Notes: a model not told the origin generated them from the sequence alone. Counted from the stretch's first letter, positions 1 through 11,429 are shown. The stretch is DNA of 64,000 nt from Euglena gracilis (GCA_039621445.1 CP154956.1:43610437-43674436); one strand, 5' to 3'. Numbers and translations are program-made.

Positions 1-130
1 CGCACGCGCCGAGGGTGGCGCCACCAGTCGCGGGCCGCGCTGCTGAATGACACCATTGCGACGGCGCTGCTGCCCTCGGCGGCGCCGTCAGCCGCTGCCA
101 ACTGTCTACAAGGGATTCACCCGAGACCAT
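1..130 (+). CDS. possible partial host exon at left edge
   Basis: The first ~130 bases are open in one plus-strand frame (beginning R-T-R-R-G-W-R-H-Q and running through an Ala/Ser-rich stretch) and are much more GC-rich than the T-rich spacer that follows. This is the style of the other exon-like blocks in the first 8 kb. No domain is recognised and both exon ends are uncertain. Confidence 0.3.
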
Positions 131-530
131 GTTGCATGTATGCAGCACCTGAAGAGACCTCCCCTGGAACCTCATGAGGACAGATCAGCAAGCGCATTGC
201 CTTTTTTTTGAGTATCGTCTGCTGGGACCCTCTTTTGCACAGGCAGCCTGTCCAACATTTTTTTTGCCTTTTCTCATCGCTTTTTTTTGTTGGTAGGAGA
301 TGCCAACCTTTTTCATTATCCTTCTCATTAGGGGGGGTCTAGTTTTTGTATTTTTGCTGAAGATTGGCAGGGAGGGTGTTGTTATTTGGGGAGGTCTTTG
401 GGGGGGGAGTTAGGCCGAAAGCTTAGGCCAATGCCAAGCAGGTACTGGAATGCGGCCGTCGCATGCTGCTCACCCCTCCCCTCTGCTGGCCCGACTCCAA
501 CCTGGACCATCCTCCCCCCCACCCCAAAGC
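131..530. other. non-coding spacer, T-rich then G-rich
   Basis: Homopolymer T and G runs (for example near 200-370) with no supported gene. Probably intron or intergenic. Confidence 0.4.
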
Positions 531-532
531 AG

Positions 533-735
533 CCTCGGCCCCACGTGCCGTACCCCATGTTCTACCCGAACCGGCCGCCGCAGGACCCCCTGCCCCCCGC
601 CGCCCCCACCGCCGCGCCCCGCAAGGACCAGGCCTCCCTCTTCACGAAGTTCTGGTCCTCCGGGGCGGAGAAGACTGCCCCGGAGGCGAAGGTCGTGGCA
701 GCCTCGGCTCCTGCCGCCCCCCCTGCCAGAGCTGA
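533..735 (+). CDS. exon-like block, Pro/Ala-rich host protein of unknown function
   Basis: A GC-rich open block whose translation contains YPMFYPNRPPQDPLPP followed by a basic and acidic mixed segment with SLFTKFWSSG. The sequence before and after turns into homopolymer G/T spacer. The composition (Pro/Ala-rich with a short aromatic motif) suggests an intrinsically disordered region of a larger intron-containing gene that includes the next exon-like blocks. No family is recognised. Exact splice sites are not resolved. Confidence 0.4.
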
Positions 736-992
736 ATGCGGCATGCTGGGGGGTGGGAGGGGGCACATTTGGGGGGGGGGGGGGTTCATAGCAGGGGCAA
801 CACTTTTCTTTGCCGGTCGCTCGGTTCTCATTTGTGGGTGTTGTGTGTTTTTTTTACCCAATTCCGTGGCTGTTTGGGTTTGCTGGCCCCTGTAGGTCGG
901 CACGGCTCGGCACCATTAGCGGGGGGGGGGGGGGCGAGTTTTCTGACTCGGCCGGTTTCGCCCTGCCCCTCACCCAGCCCTGTGTCCGGCAG

Positions 993-1190
993 CCCCGGAG
1001 AAGCCGCCGTTCAAGCAAGAGGCGAGCACGTCCCGGGGCGAGGAGTCGGAGGACGAGTGGGGGCCCAACGGCGGCAGCAGCGCCGCGGCGTCGGTGCGGG
1101 GGCTGGACGCTGAGGGGTCCTCCGGCAGCGACCGCGACCTGGAGGACGACGGGGACTACAGCACGGAGGGGGAGGACCATGAGTTAGGTG
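993..1190 (+). CDS. exon-like block, acidic Ser/Glu/Asp-rich region
   Basis: The block follows a good acceptor-like sequence (pyrimidine-rich, ending GGCAG at about 992). It encodes PEKPPFKQE, then an acidic low-complexity stretch (EESEDEW, SDRDLEDDGDYSTEGED). A donor-like AGGTGGG follows near 1188. It looks like a disordered acidic linker of a host nuclear or trafficking protein, but no family can be assigned. It is probably the same gene as the neighbouring plus-strand blocks. Confidence 0.5.
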
Positions 1191-1199
1191 GGGCTCCCC

Positions 1200-1700
1200 T
1201 GGCCTGCAGCGGGACCCTGGTCACCTCACTGCTGCCCACACATAACCCCCCTCCAATATCGCCTCACTCCAAATCTGTGACACAAACAAAAAAACTCCCT
1301 GGCAGTTTGGTGACCTCAGGGGTGGGTGGGTGGGTGGGTGGGTGCGGGCTGAACACCCTCTCTGCGGAGGGGATTGGGCCGAGAGGGCCCAATCCTTCTT
1401 CTGCCTCTGTAATGTGCGAAGTGCTGAAAGTTTTTTAAGCCCCCAAATTGACCCCCCTCCCCCGGAAAGTGGGGAAAAGTCCCCCCAAGGTTCGTAGGTG
1501 GCGCCTACCTTTGCTTTGACAACGAAATCTTTATGGGTGGGTCGCTGGACGGAGCGTGACTTCGACAGGAAATATTTTAGGGATAGGGTCAGGGTTGGGA
1601 TTGGCGTAACAAAAAGGGCATTTTTTTAGGGACCAAGTTAAGCCAGAAGTCAGGGTCCCTTTTTTGGTGGTGGGAGGTCATGGGAGGTAGGTTCGTGGGA
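1200..1700. other. non-coding spacer
   Basis: Contains a (GGGT)n microsatellite near 1320-1345. No supported gene. Confidence 0.4.
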
Positions 1701-1800
1701 GGTTGGGTCGTGGCCGGCCGCGGCCCAACCAAAAAAAGAATTTGGTTGGGTCGTGGCCGGCCGTGGCCCAACCAGGGGCAAAATTTGGTCCCTTTGAAAG
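1695..1800. repeat. inverted-repeat family GGTTGGG...CCCAACC, copies 1-2
   Basis: Two adjacent near-palindromes (GGTTGGGTCGTGGCCGGCC and its complement) separated by an A-rich spacer. The same core recurs at 1880-1925 and in tandem at 2277-2370, so this is a local repeat family rather than a gene. Confidence 0.6.
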
Positions 1801-1807
1801 TTCCCTG

Positions 1808-1883
1808 ATTGGGCCAGAGCCCGCCACAGCCCTAACCAAAAAAAATTTTTTTTGGTTAGGGCTGTGGCGGGCTCTGGCCCAAT
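1808..1883. repeat. 76-bp perfect palindrome
   Basis: Two 38-nt arms meet without a spacer at 1845/1846 (8 A then 8 T). The left arm begins ATTGGGCCAGAGCCCGCC and the right arm is its exact reverse complement. It would extrude as a perfect cruciform or, if transcribed, fold as a long hairpin. Confidence 0.85.
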
Positions 1884-2276
1884 TGGTTGGGCAACCGCCA
1901 GCCGCGGCCGGCCACGGTCCCAGCCAAACTGCAAACAATGGTCACAAAGATTTTATGAGGTTATTTGAAGGAGTACAGTTAGGGTCAGGATTCTCATGCA
2001 AACAGTTGAACCTGTCCCACTAAACGTCGTTATATTGGCCTCTGCAGGGCACTCAGCGAGCCCAAAAAGCCCCCCAACAAGGGGTGAAATCATGGGGTGA
2101 CTCAAGTGGGGGAACCCGAGCGAGGCGGTGAGGCTGGTTCCCTGTAGGGGCAATTAGGGGCTAATTTGTCATGCTATTGTGCGATGCAGTTCTGCTTTGG
2201 TCGCTGGGTGGCCGCAGCTGGACACGGCCGACCCCGACCCAACCAGACAAAGCTTCATGATTTAAAAATCAGAAGT

Positions 2277-2375
2277 GGTTGGGCCGCGGCCCAACCAAAA
2301 AGGGCATTTGGTTGGGGCCAGCCGCGACCCAACCAAAAAGGGCATTTGGTTGGGGCCAGCCGCCACCCAACCTCC
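2277..2375 (+). repeat. tandem repeat of the GGTTGGG family, ~52-bp unit
   Basis: AACCAAAAAGGGCATTTGGT followed by a CCAGCCGC-type core is repeated about twice in tandem. It is related to the inverted repeats at 1.7-1.93 kb. Confidence 0.6.
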
Positions 2376-2399
2376 CACGAATCTACCTCCCGTGACTGA

Positions 2400-3190
2400 T
2401 CACTCTTATTTTGGGAAGATTTCCAGGATGCGCCCTTGGCGAAATTTCACTGAAATTCGGCCCAAATTCCTCCCCCTGACTGGGTCTGAAACGGGCCACA
2501 ACTCAAATTCCTAAAACTGGGAGCCCTCCAGGTGTGCAGTCGGAACTCTAACCTTATCCCCAGAAATGACCCCGACTTTCTGGGACTTCATACACCCCCC
2601 CCCCTCTACAATTGTACGTTCTGCTTGAGTTGTTGGCTTCCATAAAAGAGGACCCTGGTATTTGGGTGGGTTACAAGACCCAAGGGGGATAAAGTTGGGT
2701 GGGAAAATCAAATTGTCGGGCCAAAAAACTCATACATTTCCCAATGGAAATAGCCTCATTTGTCCCCATTTATGTTATTTATGTCCTCATTTATGTTCTG
2801 CGAAAATCCATAGAGACACATTTTAGCAAAAAAAAGTCATGATTACTTCTGCCAGTTTCCTGGTGCGGGACCGGAAAGTCGAAAAACGGGACCCGAGTCC
2901 CACCATTCGCCCCCCCCCCCCTCCAACAGCATGACCCCCGGGGGGCATATAGTTTTAGGCTTCCTTTCATATCTGGAAGAGTGTTTATATGAACGCATTT
3001 GTGTGACACTGACCACTGACCACGAGCAACGTTTCTGGAAACTCGCACACTTGAGACAGGAGTTTGGAATTGGCGGCTCATGACAACGGCACCGGATACC
3101 TTTGGCGCATGGAGGGTCCCAGGGCACACCGCTCGCCCCCCCCCTCACCCCAACCACTGCCCGTCACACCCCACAGCCCACCCCACCCCA
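2400..3190. other. non-coding spacer
   Basis: AT-balanced sequence with short poly-C/G runs (2594-2605, 2909-2922). No gene is supported. Confidence 0.4.
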
Positions 3191-3211
3191 CCCCGGCGCG
3201 CCTTCCCAGCG

Positions 3212-3440
3212 GGGGCCCCGCCGGCACTCCGCGGCCCCTCGTTCTCCGCCCTGCTCGGCCGGGAGCCGGTTCTGCCCTTCGCCCTCCCCCGCCACCCCGG
3301 TGCGGCTGCGTTGGCGCGGCGGCCGCCGGCCGGCGTGGCGGAGCAGGAGGGCCCGCTGATGGCGGCGCGGGGGCTGGTGTCCGCCAGCCTGGACTTCATG
3401 CTGCGCTGGGCAAACCTGTCCTGCGACCCATACCCTGCCG
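3212..3440 (+). CDS. exon-like block of unknown host gene
   Basis: GC-rich open frame encoding GPSFSALLGREPVLPF, an Ala/Arg-rich stretch, and then GLVSASLDFMLRWANLSCD, which reads like a folded hydrophobic/aromatic segment. It is flanked upstream by a C-rich acceptor-like tract. Family not recognised. Boundaries are approximate. Confidence 0.4.
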
Positions 3441-3835
3441 CAGGGGCCAGGCTGCGGGGGAGGGGGAGGGGGCCTGTTGAGGGGTCTTTGTCGTGCCACA
3501 ACGGGGCATCACAGGGAGAAGGCGGCTGGCCCGTCGAATATAGCGTTACGGTGAGTTTTGCGAACTGGTTCCTTCCCATGCAATTCTGAAGCAGAGAACG
3601 CTTTGACGCTTTGGGTACCTGTTCATGAGGCAGAAGGGCCGGTGTCCACTCTCCACTCAGCCGTTGACACACCTGCATCGACCTCCCGTGCGCTGTGGGG
3701 ATGGGCTTTGGGTTTGGATGCCCAGGTGCCTTTCTGTCACTGGTGGCCACCAACTTCTTTTGCACAGCGTACCAAAAATATCCCTGTGTCTGCCCTCTGT
3801 ACCCCGGGCTGGGGATTTGAAGCCGCCCTCTGTCC

Positions 3836-3932
3836 CCACCATGCCCGCCGCCATCCGCCACAACTTCCAGCACACGTGGAGCCGCTTCTGGGGCCTCGGC
3901 TCCTCCGCCCAAGCCCTCGGGACCGTTGCAAT
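3836..3932 (+). CDS. exon-like block of unknown host gene
   Basis: Short GC-rich open stretch encoding PAAIRHNFQHTWSRFWGLGS with aromatic/basic character, flanked by spacer with a poly-C run at 3941-3950. Probably another exon of the same plus-strand gene. No family assigned. Confidence 0.35.
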
Positions 3933-4204
3933 ACCAATGCCCCCCCCCCCCCACCTCCCCCACGTCCTGGCGTGAGGCGCCATGAGCCTAAGTCCTAGTT
4001 CCCCAGCCTGCAAGGAGCGAGGCCGTTTGCCTGGCGGTGCTAATACACCGTGCGGCGCCACGTTTTGTATGTGTGGCCCGTGTCTTGTCCGGCCAGGCAT
4101 CCCGACTTGCGTTCTGTCTCAGCGTGTTTGTGCGTCGGGCAGCCTCCCCATTGTCCACTGGGGCGTCGGGGCTTGGCCCTATCCTCACCCTCACCGTCGC
4201 GCCG

Positions 4205-4316
4205 CAAAGCATGGAGGCCCTGCTGACGTACCGCATGATCACCGGGACGGTCGTGTGGACGATGTGCCTGCTGAACCGCTCGATGCTGACCGGCCCCTGG
4301 ATGCCCCTCAGGGCTG
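4205..4316 (+). CDS. exon-like block with hydrophobic segment
   Basis: The open block encodes MEALLTYRMITGTVVWTMCL followed by LNRSMLTGPWMPL. This is a hydrophobic segment that could be membrane-embedded or the core of a helical domain. The frame ends shortly after in T-rich spacer with a 10-T run. Family unknown. Confidence 0.35.
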
Positions 4317-4399
4317 GCATTTGGAACCATGAGGGGACTTCATGATTCAGGTCATTCCGCACGATGGAATCATGACTCTGAAAGGGTTTCCGATGGACG

Positions 4400-4790
4400 C
4401 TTCACAGGTCTGAACCAGGGTTTTTTTTTTTAGTCTTGGACCCCTGGGAGGGGGGGGGGAGGGTGGCTAGGTGGGTGGGTCTGGCTGAGCCCCCCCCCCC
4501 CCCCGGGGGGCCCCTGAGGATATACTTTTTGGCGCCGAAGGTGCCGAAAATTTTTGAAAAGGTGCTATTTTTAGTATTTTTCGTGATTTTTGGCCATTTT
4601 CGGGGAAATTTGAGTGGGTCCCGGGGACCCCCCTGGGAGGGCCCCTCCAGGGGGGGGGGGGTGGGTGGGGTGGGGGCGGTCTTAAAAAGCACCCCTGGCC
4701 TGAACATTCTGCGTCGAACCCACCAAGAAAACAACCCCGCATCTGTTCAGGTGGTGGCAGCGTGGTAGAACTCGGACACCCCCAACAACG
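4400..4790. other. non-coding spacer with C/G homopolymer inverted repeats
   Basis: Contains poly-T, poly-G and a C17/G6 tract around 4490-4510, plus a G-rich run at 4651-4662. Local pairing is evident. No gene. Confidence 0.4.
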
Positions 4791-4794
4791 GCCC

Positions 4795-5102
4795 GCACTG
4801 CCACCCCTGCTCCGTCGTACGCGCCGCAGTCCACCGTGGTGCGCCATGAGCTTCGCGACTCCGACTTCGACGGCAAGCCCCCGGGCCTGCTGCTGCCCCT
4901 CGCGGAGGGCTCCGGCAGCCGGGCGGAGGACGGGCTGGGCGTGCCCCGGGCGGCCAGCAGCCGCCGGGGTTCCATGGCGAGCCTCGAGGGGCCGGAGCCC
5001 CCGGAGGCGCCGCCGGAGTTCTACTTCAGCAGCATGGCCTGGACGGAGCCGCGGCCGGAGGAGGAGCAGCCTCCGGTGTCCAGCGCCCAGGGGAGCAGGA
5101 AC
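4795..5102 (+). CDS. exon-like block, acidic/Pro-rich, unknown host gene
   Basis: GC-rich open frame containing STVVRHELRDSDFDGKPPG, LLLPLAEGSGSRAEDGLG, a basic SSRRGS patch (a potential phosphosite), and PPEFYFSSMAWTEPRPEEEQ. It is bounded downstream by a T-rich spacer. Likely a disordered regulatory region of the same gene. No family is recognised. Confidence 0.45.
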
Positions 5103-5159
5103 AGACAAGCCTTTCCAACATTTTTTGTTTTAAATGAACCTCACGCTTCTGCTTCCTGC

Positions 5160-5282
5160 GTGTTCCTCTGTGTGCACGTGTGTTCATGCTTGCATGCGAC
5201 CGCGTGCGTGCTGTGCTTGTGTGTGCGCGCGCACTTGCACGTGTACGCGCATGCGTGTTCGTGCGTTGCATGCTGTGTAGGC
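5160..5282. repeat. (TG/CG)-rich degenerate microsatellite
   Basis: Alternating GTGTGCGTG/GCGCGC sequence, likely intronic. Confidence 0.5.
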
Positions 5283-5446
5283 ATGAGTGGATTCCGGGGT
5301 GTGTCGTCCGAGATGTCCAGCTCACAACCCCCAAATATGCCCAACCTCCATACTGCCACGCGATGCACCGCCGCCTCCGCCACAAACCACGTTTTTTAAT
5401 ATCATCAAAGGACCCCACCCTCCCCGAGTGCTACCTTCCCCTGCCA

Positions 5447-5527
5447 GCGACGGCCCGCCCCCCGGCCCGGGGGGCAGCCACCCGGCGGACGACGCCCCAG
5501 CAGCCTCCAAAGCCCCTCCCGCCCAGG
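5447..5527 (+). CDS. exon-like block, Pro/Gly-rich
   Basis: Follows an acceptor-like TTCCCCTGCCAG at about 5446 and encodes DGPPPGPGGSHPADDAPAAS. A short GTGACGTGTG-rich spacer (about 5535-5575) separates it from the next block. Confidence 0.4.
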
Positions 5528-5600
5528 GGTGGCCGCCGCCTGTGACGTGTGTGACGTGTGTGTGACGTGTGCCCTCCCCTGCCGCCGTCCTGGGCACAGC

Positions 5601-6060
5601 GCCCGCTGGCACTCCCGAGGCGGGCCCCCCGGAGGAGGCAGACGCAGCGGCGCCGCCCAGAGTGGTCGACCCGGTGGGCCCCGTCGCAGCCGCCGCCGTG
5701 TCGCCCCTCCTCATCGCCAGCCCGGCCAAGACTGTCCCCGCGCCAGTACCGCTGCCGGGGTCCAGCCCCCGGGCCGCGGCCCCCGGCTCCGACCCGAGCC
5801 CCGGCCCCAGCCCGGAGCCCGCCGCCCACGCCGCTGCCCGCCTGGCCCGACCGCGGCCCCGCAGCGACAGCTCGCTTGCCGCTGCCGCCGCCTCCCCAGC
5901 CGACGCCCCGGCACTGGCCCGGCTGGTGGGCAGCGCCCCCGGCCCCCGGCAGCCGCGGGTCTCAGACGCCTCGGCGAGCCCCGCCCCGCCGCCCCTCCCG
6001 CCCTCCCCCGCCCCCGCTGCCGTGCCGGACGACGCTGCTGGGGAGGACGTGGCCCCAACT
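5601..6060 (+). CDS. exon-like block, Ala/Pro/Ser-rich low-complexity region
   Basis: Begins after an acceptor-like GGGCACAG at 5600 and stays open for about 150 codons of Ala/Pro/Ser-rich sequence. The end shows a possible GC-AG type donor (GCAAGT at about 6060). Highly GC-rich throughout, typical of the host exons here. No domain recognised. The protein is probably intrinsically disordered in this region. Confidence 0.45.
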
Positions 6061-6358
6061 GCAAGTGGCCTGGTCCCGAGCAGCATAGCCTGTCATGCCC
6101 AGTCCTTGGATTGTTGCCTGCTGGTTGGTCAAAGAGCGCCAGCGGGGTGGCGCTCGCCTCAGTTTACTGGAAAGAAATGGGGTTCTTGAAACATCATACT
6201 CCTGAACGTACACTCGGGGGCTCACTTCACCCCTGCATGACTCCACGAGGTGAGCACATGTATTTTGGTCTCCGGATAAAGTGCACTCACAGGGGTGACC
6301 CAATGAAGCATTTGTCCTGAGGTCCAGAGACTGACACCTCTTCTCCCCTCTTTCACAG

Positions 6359-6473
6359 TCTCTGCTGCCTGTGGCGGCTGCCTCCGCCCCCACACCGCAC
6401 GGAGAGGTTGAACCCAAGCCTGTCGTGCCCCCCGTCCCCAGTGCCCCTTCTGTGGGGCTGCAAAGCGCTAACG
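6359..6473 (+). CDS. exon-like block with clear acceptor and donor
   Basis: Preceded by CTCTTTCACAG and followed by a GTGTGC donor-like sequence. Encodes SLLPVAAASAPTPHGEVEPK and a Pro/Val-rich continuation. This is the best-bounded exon in the left arm. The product is unknown. Confidence 0.45.
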
Positions 6474-6479
6474 GTGTGC

Positions 6480-7245
6480 ACTCCCGTTTGCTGCCCCTAT
6501 CGTTTCCTACGGGTTCGATAACAGGAGGGGATTTGTGGATTACACCGAGTGGTTCCCTCCCTTGACCAGATGGAGGGGGTGGGACGTCCATCCGACCTTG
6601 GGGAGTGCCCAGGGATTTGCCAAAGGAAAAAGTTAAATTTCCTTTTCTGCCTATTTCTTTGCATTTTTCCACAAAATTTACCAAAAACTTGTAAATGTCG
6701 TATTTTTTTCAGAAAATTTTTTGGATTTTTTTTCCAGCTGGGGGGGGGGCAAATTGATCATTTTGGCCACACAGCCAGGTGTCATTCACTGGAGGTTGGG
6801 AGGATTCCATCTTTCATAGTTTGATAATTTTCATTTTTCCGCTGTTTATAATTTCAAATTACATTATTATTAGATTACATTATTATTATTAGATTATTAG
6901 ATTATTAGATTACATTAGATTACACCAGCCTTTTTTAAAAGAAAGGTCGCACAACCCCGGGGTGGGTGGATACTTTGGGCAGGCAGGCCCCGCATTCTTA
7001 ACCATATTTTCCGATTCTTAGACAAGGGGGGTACCCGCTGAATTGTCTGGAGACAGTATCCTGGGAGGGGGAGGTATCATTCATGGGAAACAAACCACTC
7101 ATTTGATTTCACAGGGGAATAAAACAGAGTGAAAACACACATACTTCAATCAGAATGCGTGATTGTCTTCCTGTGTCAGTTTCGCAGATCTGTTCACCCG
7201 GTGGTTTTCTGACGGTTTTGATTTAATTTGCTTTTCCTGCGTGTC
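6480..7245. other. non-coding spacer with ATT microsatellite
   Basis: AT-rich; a (ATT/AGATT)n microsatellite lies at about 6858-6927. No gene is supported. Confidence 0.5.
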
Positions 7246-7287
7246 CTGAGATCCGATATATCCCGTGCAAGCCCTGCCCGTCCGCAG

Positions 7288-7450
7288 GGGGCGCCGCCCA
7301 CCCGAGCCCAACGGCCCTGGGCCCCAGTATCCACCCAGACTTCCTGATGCAGTTTCTCTCCAACCTGCCCTCGCTCGGCGCGGACCGCCTCGAGGCCCTC
7401 ACCCCCATCCCCCTCGACTCTGGCAGCAAGCAGTTCCTGCTCATGCCATC
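7288..7450 (+). CDS. exon-like block of unknown host gene
   Basis: After an acceptor-like GTCCGCAG at about 7287 the frame encodes SIHPDFLMQFLSNLPSLGA, then a Leu/Pro-rich continuation and SGSKQFLLMPS. This looks like folded globular sequence rather than low complexity. No family is recognised with confidence. It runs into T-rich spacer. Confidence 0.45.
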
Positions 7451-7499
7451 GCTTCCCCGGCCTCGTTTGGGGTTTTAATATTATTCCCCTAAACGTTTC

Positions 7500-8195
7500 A
7501 GGGTGTCTGAATTTGGTGTCTGGTGCTCACTCCTGGTTTGGAGCTGTTTGGGAGATTGTTTTTGGGGACGGGACAGAGCAAAATTTTAACCACGGGGTAG
7601 ATAAAAATTACGGTACACACAAATTGCATTAAAATGGCACAACCCAGCAGCATCCCTCCCCTGGGGGGGTGCTGCTAGCCCAGGTGGCCAGCTGAAAGCA
7701 AAGCAAAGCGCCCAACATTTCAGAGAAAAGTGTCCGAAAATGGCCAAAAATTGTGCTTTGGTGGCTTTTCGGGGCTTTTGGGGGTTGCCAGATGCTCATT
7801 TTTCCAAGGGGTATTTTGTAGGTCATTTGTACAATTGTCCTGTTGCATCCCAGCCCAGCCCAGCTCAGGTACAGCTGGGGTCCAGCCACTCCCCCCCCCC
7901 GGGGGGGGGTGGGCTGGCTTGCCCAGATTTCTAGCCAGTCCAAATTTCTGGCCCAACCCCAGCTCCCCCCCCCAGTGTCCTTAAAGAGTTACATGATTCA
8001 GCTGAACACAACGTTCTTTGATTTCACAGGGAATAAAATGCATTTTTTTTTCCTGGTGCGCAAGTGACAGTGTTAATTATTACGGATTGCTTTACGGGTG
8101 GTTTCCAGGTGGTTTGATTTTTTTTTGTATTTTCCTGCTAATCGTTTGGTGTAAGACACTTTTGTTCATCAAGCAGATGGTGACCCCCCTCCCCC
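7500..8195. other. non-coding spacer with C10/G9 palindrome
   Basis: The segment holds a near-palindrome centred at about 7900/7901 (CCAGCC...C10 G9...GGCTGG) and intron-like AT-rich sequence. No gene is supported. Confidence 0.4.
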
Positions 8196-8202
8196 CCGTC
8201 AG

Positions 8203-8275
8203 ACGAAGCAGCGGTGTGTTCACAACGTCCCTGCAGCTGCTCGACACCACCCCCTGCACTGAGGCCAGCAAGGTG
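8203..8275 (+). CDS. short exon-like block next to the assembly gap
   Basis: Follows a pyrimidine-rich CCCCCCGTCAG acceptor and encodes SSGVFTTSLQLLDTTPCTEA, then AAGGTG just before the run of n. Product unknown. Confidence 0.35.
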
Positions 8276-8288
8276 NNNNNNNNNNNNN
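8276..8288. other. assembly gap (run of n)
   Basis: Undetermined bases. Sequence on the two sides changes character from host-like to retroelement-like, so the join may not be contiguous. Confidence 0.9.
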
Positions 8289-9826
8289 GGCGAGACTTTG
8301 TCATAAAACTCAAAATGGCCTGGAGACAGGTGAAAAGCGCCACTGGGGGGGAGGCAGAAAGACTGGGCAAGGGCGTATTGCCAAATTTCATTTTGCATTG
8401 GCTCGCCGATGAGGAGGAAAGAAAGTCAACGTGTGGACCGAAAGTCAAAATGTACCCTGGAGTGCCAGCAACCCAAGAAAACATTATTTGTGCGTGGAAC
8501 GTGTAACTGGGTAAACTCCCTGCAACGTGTCGAAAGTTTCACTGCTGTTCTTCGAAGTCTTTTTGCCCAACACTGCGATTTGCGACAAACTGAAAGAGGT
8601 CAGTGGGAAACCAATCACAGGAACAGATAAAATGATCAAATTGTGCAGGAACAGCCAAAAATGGGAGCTGAAGATCAGTTTTGTTGAGCAAAAATTGTCG
8701 TCCAGGGATAATCAAGACATGCTACACAGTTCCAGAGAGCCAATTGGGTTCGAAAACCGGAGGGCCAAGTCTGCAAAGGCAAATCGGGCCAAGGGGTTCA
8801 GGACGCCCTCCCCAGCACGGTCAGCAAAGGGGGGTGAAACGGTGGCAAAACCGTCCGTTGGAAGATCAGATTCACAGATGGCAGCTCCAGTGACTAATGC
8901 AAACGTGAACCCCCCAGTGCAGAATCCAATGGCAGTGATTCGATCTCAGTCATTGCCCCCCCCCCAACAATCTCAATTTGGCAAAGGGGGGGGGGGTGGA
9001 GAAACGATTCTGGTTGGAATTCGAATGACAATGCTAATTTTCAGGGAAAATAGTGGTGGCACTCAAATCAACAGAATTTTGTTTCACAGTCTGGTGGTGG
9101 CAAAGGCAAAGGCAAAGTAAAGGGCAAAGTAAACAATTCTGGGGGGAAAGGAAACAATGGAAATGACCGGTCTAGGGTAAACGGCGAGGATGGTGGAAAA
9201 GGCAAAAGCAAAGGCAGGGGGAAATGAAACCGTTGCTAGGACAGCCGGGGTGGACCGTTAGGGGAGGGAGCCGCACCGCGCTCGCATACCCAGCCCCGCA
9301 CAAAAACATACTCAAATCCCAGGTGGCAAGGAAACTCTCGTGTGAGTTACAACACGATGAAAAATCTGCCATCTCAGGAGATTTCTGTGCCAGGTGTGTC
9401 CAATGTGTCGGGTGCGTGCGTGCGTGACGTGCAAAACTGTAAAAAAACAGATCTCGTAAGAGATCGTGCACAGCGTGCCGTAAACAAATCAGCTTTAGCC
9501 CTTTTTTGCGGTAAGGGTTCAGTTGGGGTTTGCCTAAGAGAGCAGGTGTTTAAGGTTGTGCCAGTGGACATAAACCCCAGATTTCACCCAACCCACCGTG
9601 CAAATATTTTGGAGTGGAGATATTGGAGGTACCCCCCCGGATATTTTCAGATCATCGCTGCGGGGGTTCCAGAAGACAGAGGGGGACAGAAGCCTTTTTT
9701 CGTGCGCGGTGAGAGGAAAGAGGCACTTGAAAAAAAAACACAAGACTGGCTTGACAAAAAATGCATTTAGCCAGCCACAGCCAAAAATTCTGAACTGCTT
9801 TCCCAGACTTTTACAGTTCCAAAAAA

Positions 9827-11100
9827 ATCCAACGAATTTCCTTGGAGGTGGGTGGTGGACCTCAGGGAGCAAAACATTCAAACAAGGCGATGTAACTACC
9901 TACCATCTACCCAAAATTGAAGGCCATTGGTCAAACATGGTGAAAAACAAACGTTTTTGATCATCGATTTGAAAGCAAGCTTTTCACCAACAACCCCTAC
10001 ACCCAGAAAGTCGACCCATAACGTTTTTTTTTTTCACCCCCAAAGGGATTTTTCAGTGGAGGGTGAATGTAATTCGTTTGACAAATGCCCCCAGCAATTT
10101 CAGCAAATGATCAATTACCGTTTTACACCAGTAAGGGATATCGTCACAGGGTACATAGACGACACACTGGTGCGGACAACGGTCGGAGAAGGGGAGGATC
10201 TAGTGGGGGCGAAAAAGATTTGAAGAGGGTGTTGGAAGTGCTCAAAAACGGAACTTTTGGTGGCTGATGAATTCAAAGCCAAACTTTTTTTTGTACAGAA
10301 GGTTGAATTTGTGGACAGATTTTAGGAAACAGGACTAGGAGGCCTGCACCGGGTAAGTTACGAGCGATCGAAAAGTGGGAGGTGGCAAAAACAATCACGG
10401 CTTTGAGAGCCTTTTTGGGATTCTCAAATTATTACAATGCACACATTCACATGTATGCGGAAGTAGCAGCCCGGTTGCAAGACAAATTAAAAGTCCCCAG
10501 GGAGGTGGGAAAGAAAGGAAGTCGAAAACCTGCGGAATTTGATGAGGAGGATTTAAAAGCTTTTGAGGAGCTGAAAAAAAGGCTTTGTTCGGGTCTAATG
10601 TTGCAACGGGTAGAAACCAGATAAACCCTTTGTGGTAAGGGTTGATGCCAGTGGGTACGCCGTGGGGACAACGTTAGAGCAAATGAAGGAGGGGGGAGGA
10701 AGACCCACAGCCAGGATGTGATTGAGAAAAAAACTGTGCCAGTGGCTTTTATGTGTCGAAAATTGACCGAGGGGCAAAGAAAATGGACCCCCAAAGAGTT
10801 GGAGAGGTACACCATAATTTTGGCACTACAAAAATAGGAGAGTTGGATTGGATTGCAACCCGTTTTTATTTTAACCGACCACCAAAGTTTGGAGCCTTGG
10901 ACAAGGGAGGTCCAAGACACCCCAGTGCTCAGATTGGGAGGAGGCGAGATGGCATGAAATTTTCTCCAAGTATGATTTGACGGTGGGATGTATCCCGGGT
11001 AAAGAAAATACCATAGCGGATATCCTTAGTCGGTGGGCATACCTAGCTTCACAGTCCCTAAGGGATATAAGTAAGCATGGGTCGGCCGAAGACAAGGATG
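9827..11100 (+). pseudogene. reverse transcriptase/RNase H remnant
   Basis: Conserved RT motifs are spread over several frames: W-R-W-V-V-D-L-R-E-Q-N, then DLKASF, then Y-I-D-D in GYIDDTLV, then the FLGFSNYYN connection motif, then the RNase H motifs with D in VDASGYAVG and D in TDHQSLE. At least four frame changes are needed to read through, so no functional product is expected. Family knowledge (Ty3/gypsy pol) supports the order. Confidence 0.75.
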
Positions 11101-11429
11101 AAATGGAAAATTATATCTGGGAGGAAAAAGAGAGGAAAAAACAGTGTTTGGAGATAAGAATCAAAAACCAGCCCAATTTACGTAATGCCTGGATACGGGT
11201 GGTGACAACCCGTAGTGGCAAAAACGTAACACCTGAGGAGGAAAAAGGAGAGTGCACAAGGAGGTGAATCGATGGTGGGGTAGACCCATGAGGAAAAGAC
11301 ACCCCAGTGTTGAAAACCACTCACAAGGGCCCAGGAAAGAAAAGAAACGAGTTCATTTTGGGATGAGAAAGTGGGGAGCAGACGACCCCTGTCCTGGAGA
11401 CGGCTGAAAGTTCGAGGGGGGACACTCGT

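Noticed and set aside
5569-6189. A single 206-codon gene on plus, or the 254-codon minus-strand frame opposite
   Set aside because: High GC makes every frame open here; the plus-strand exon with acceptor at 5600 is favoured by composition and neighbouring exon-like blocks, and the minus frame has no support.
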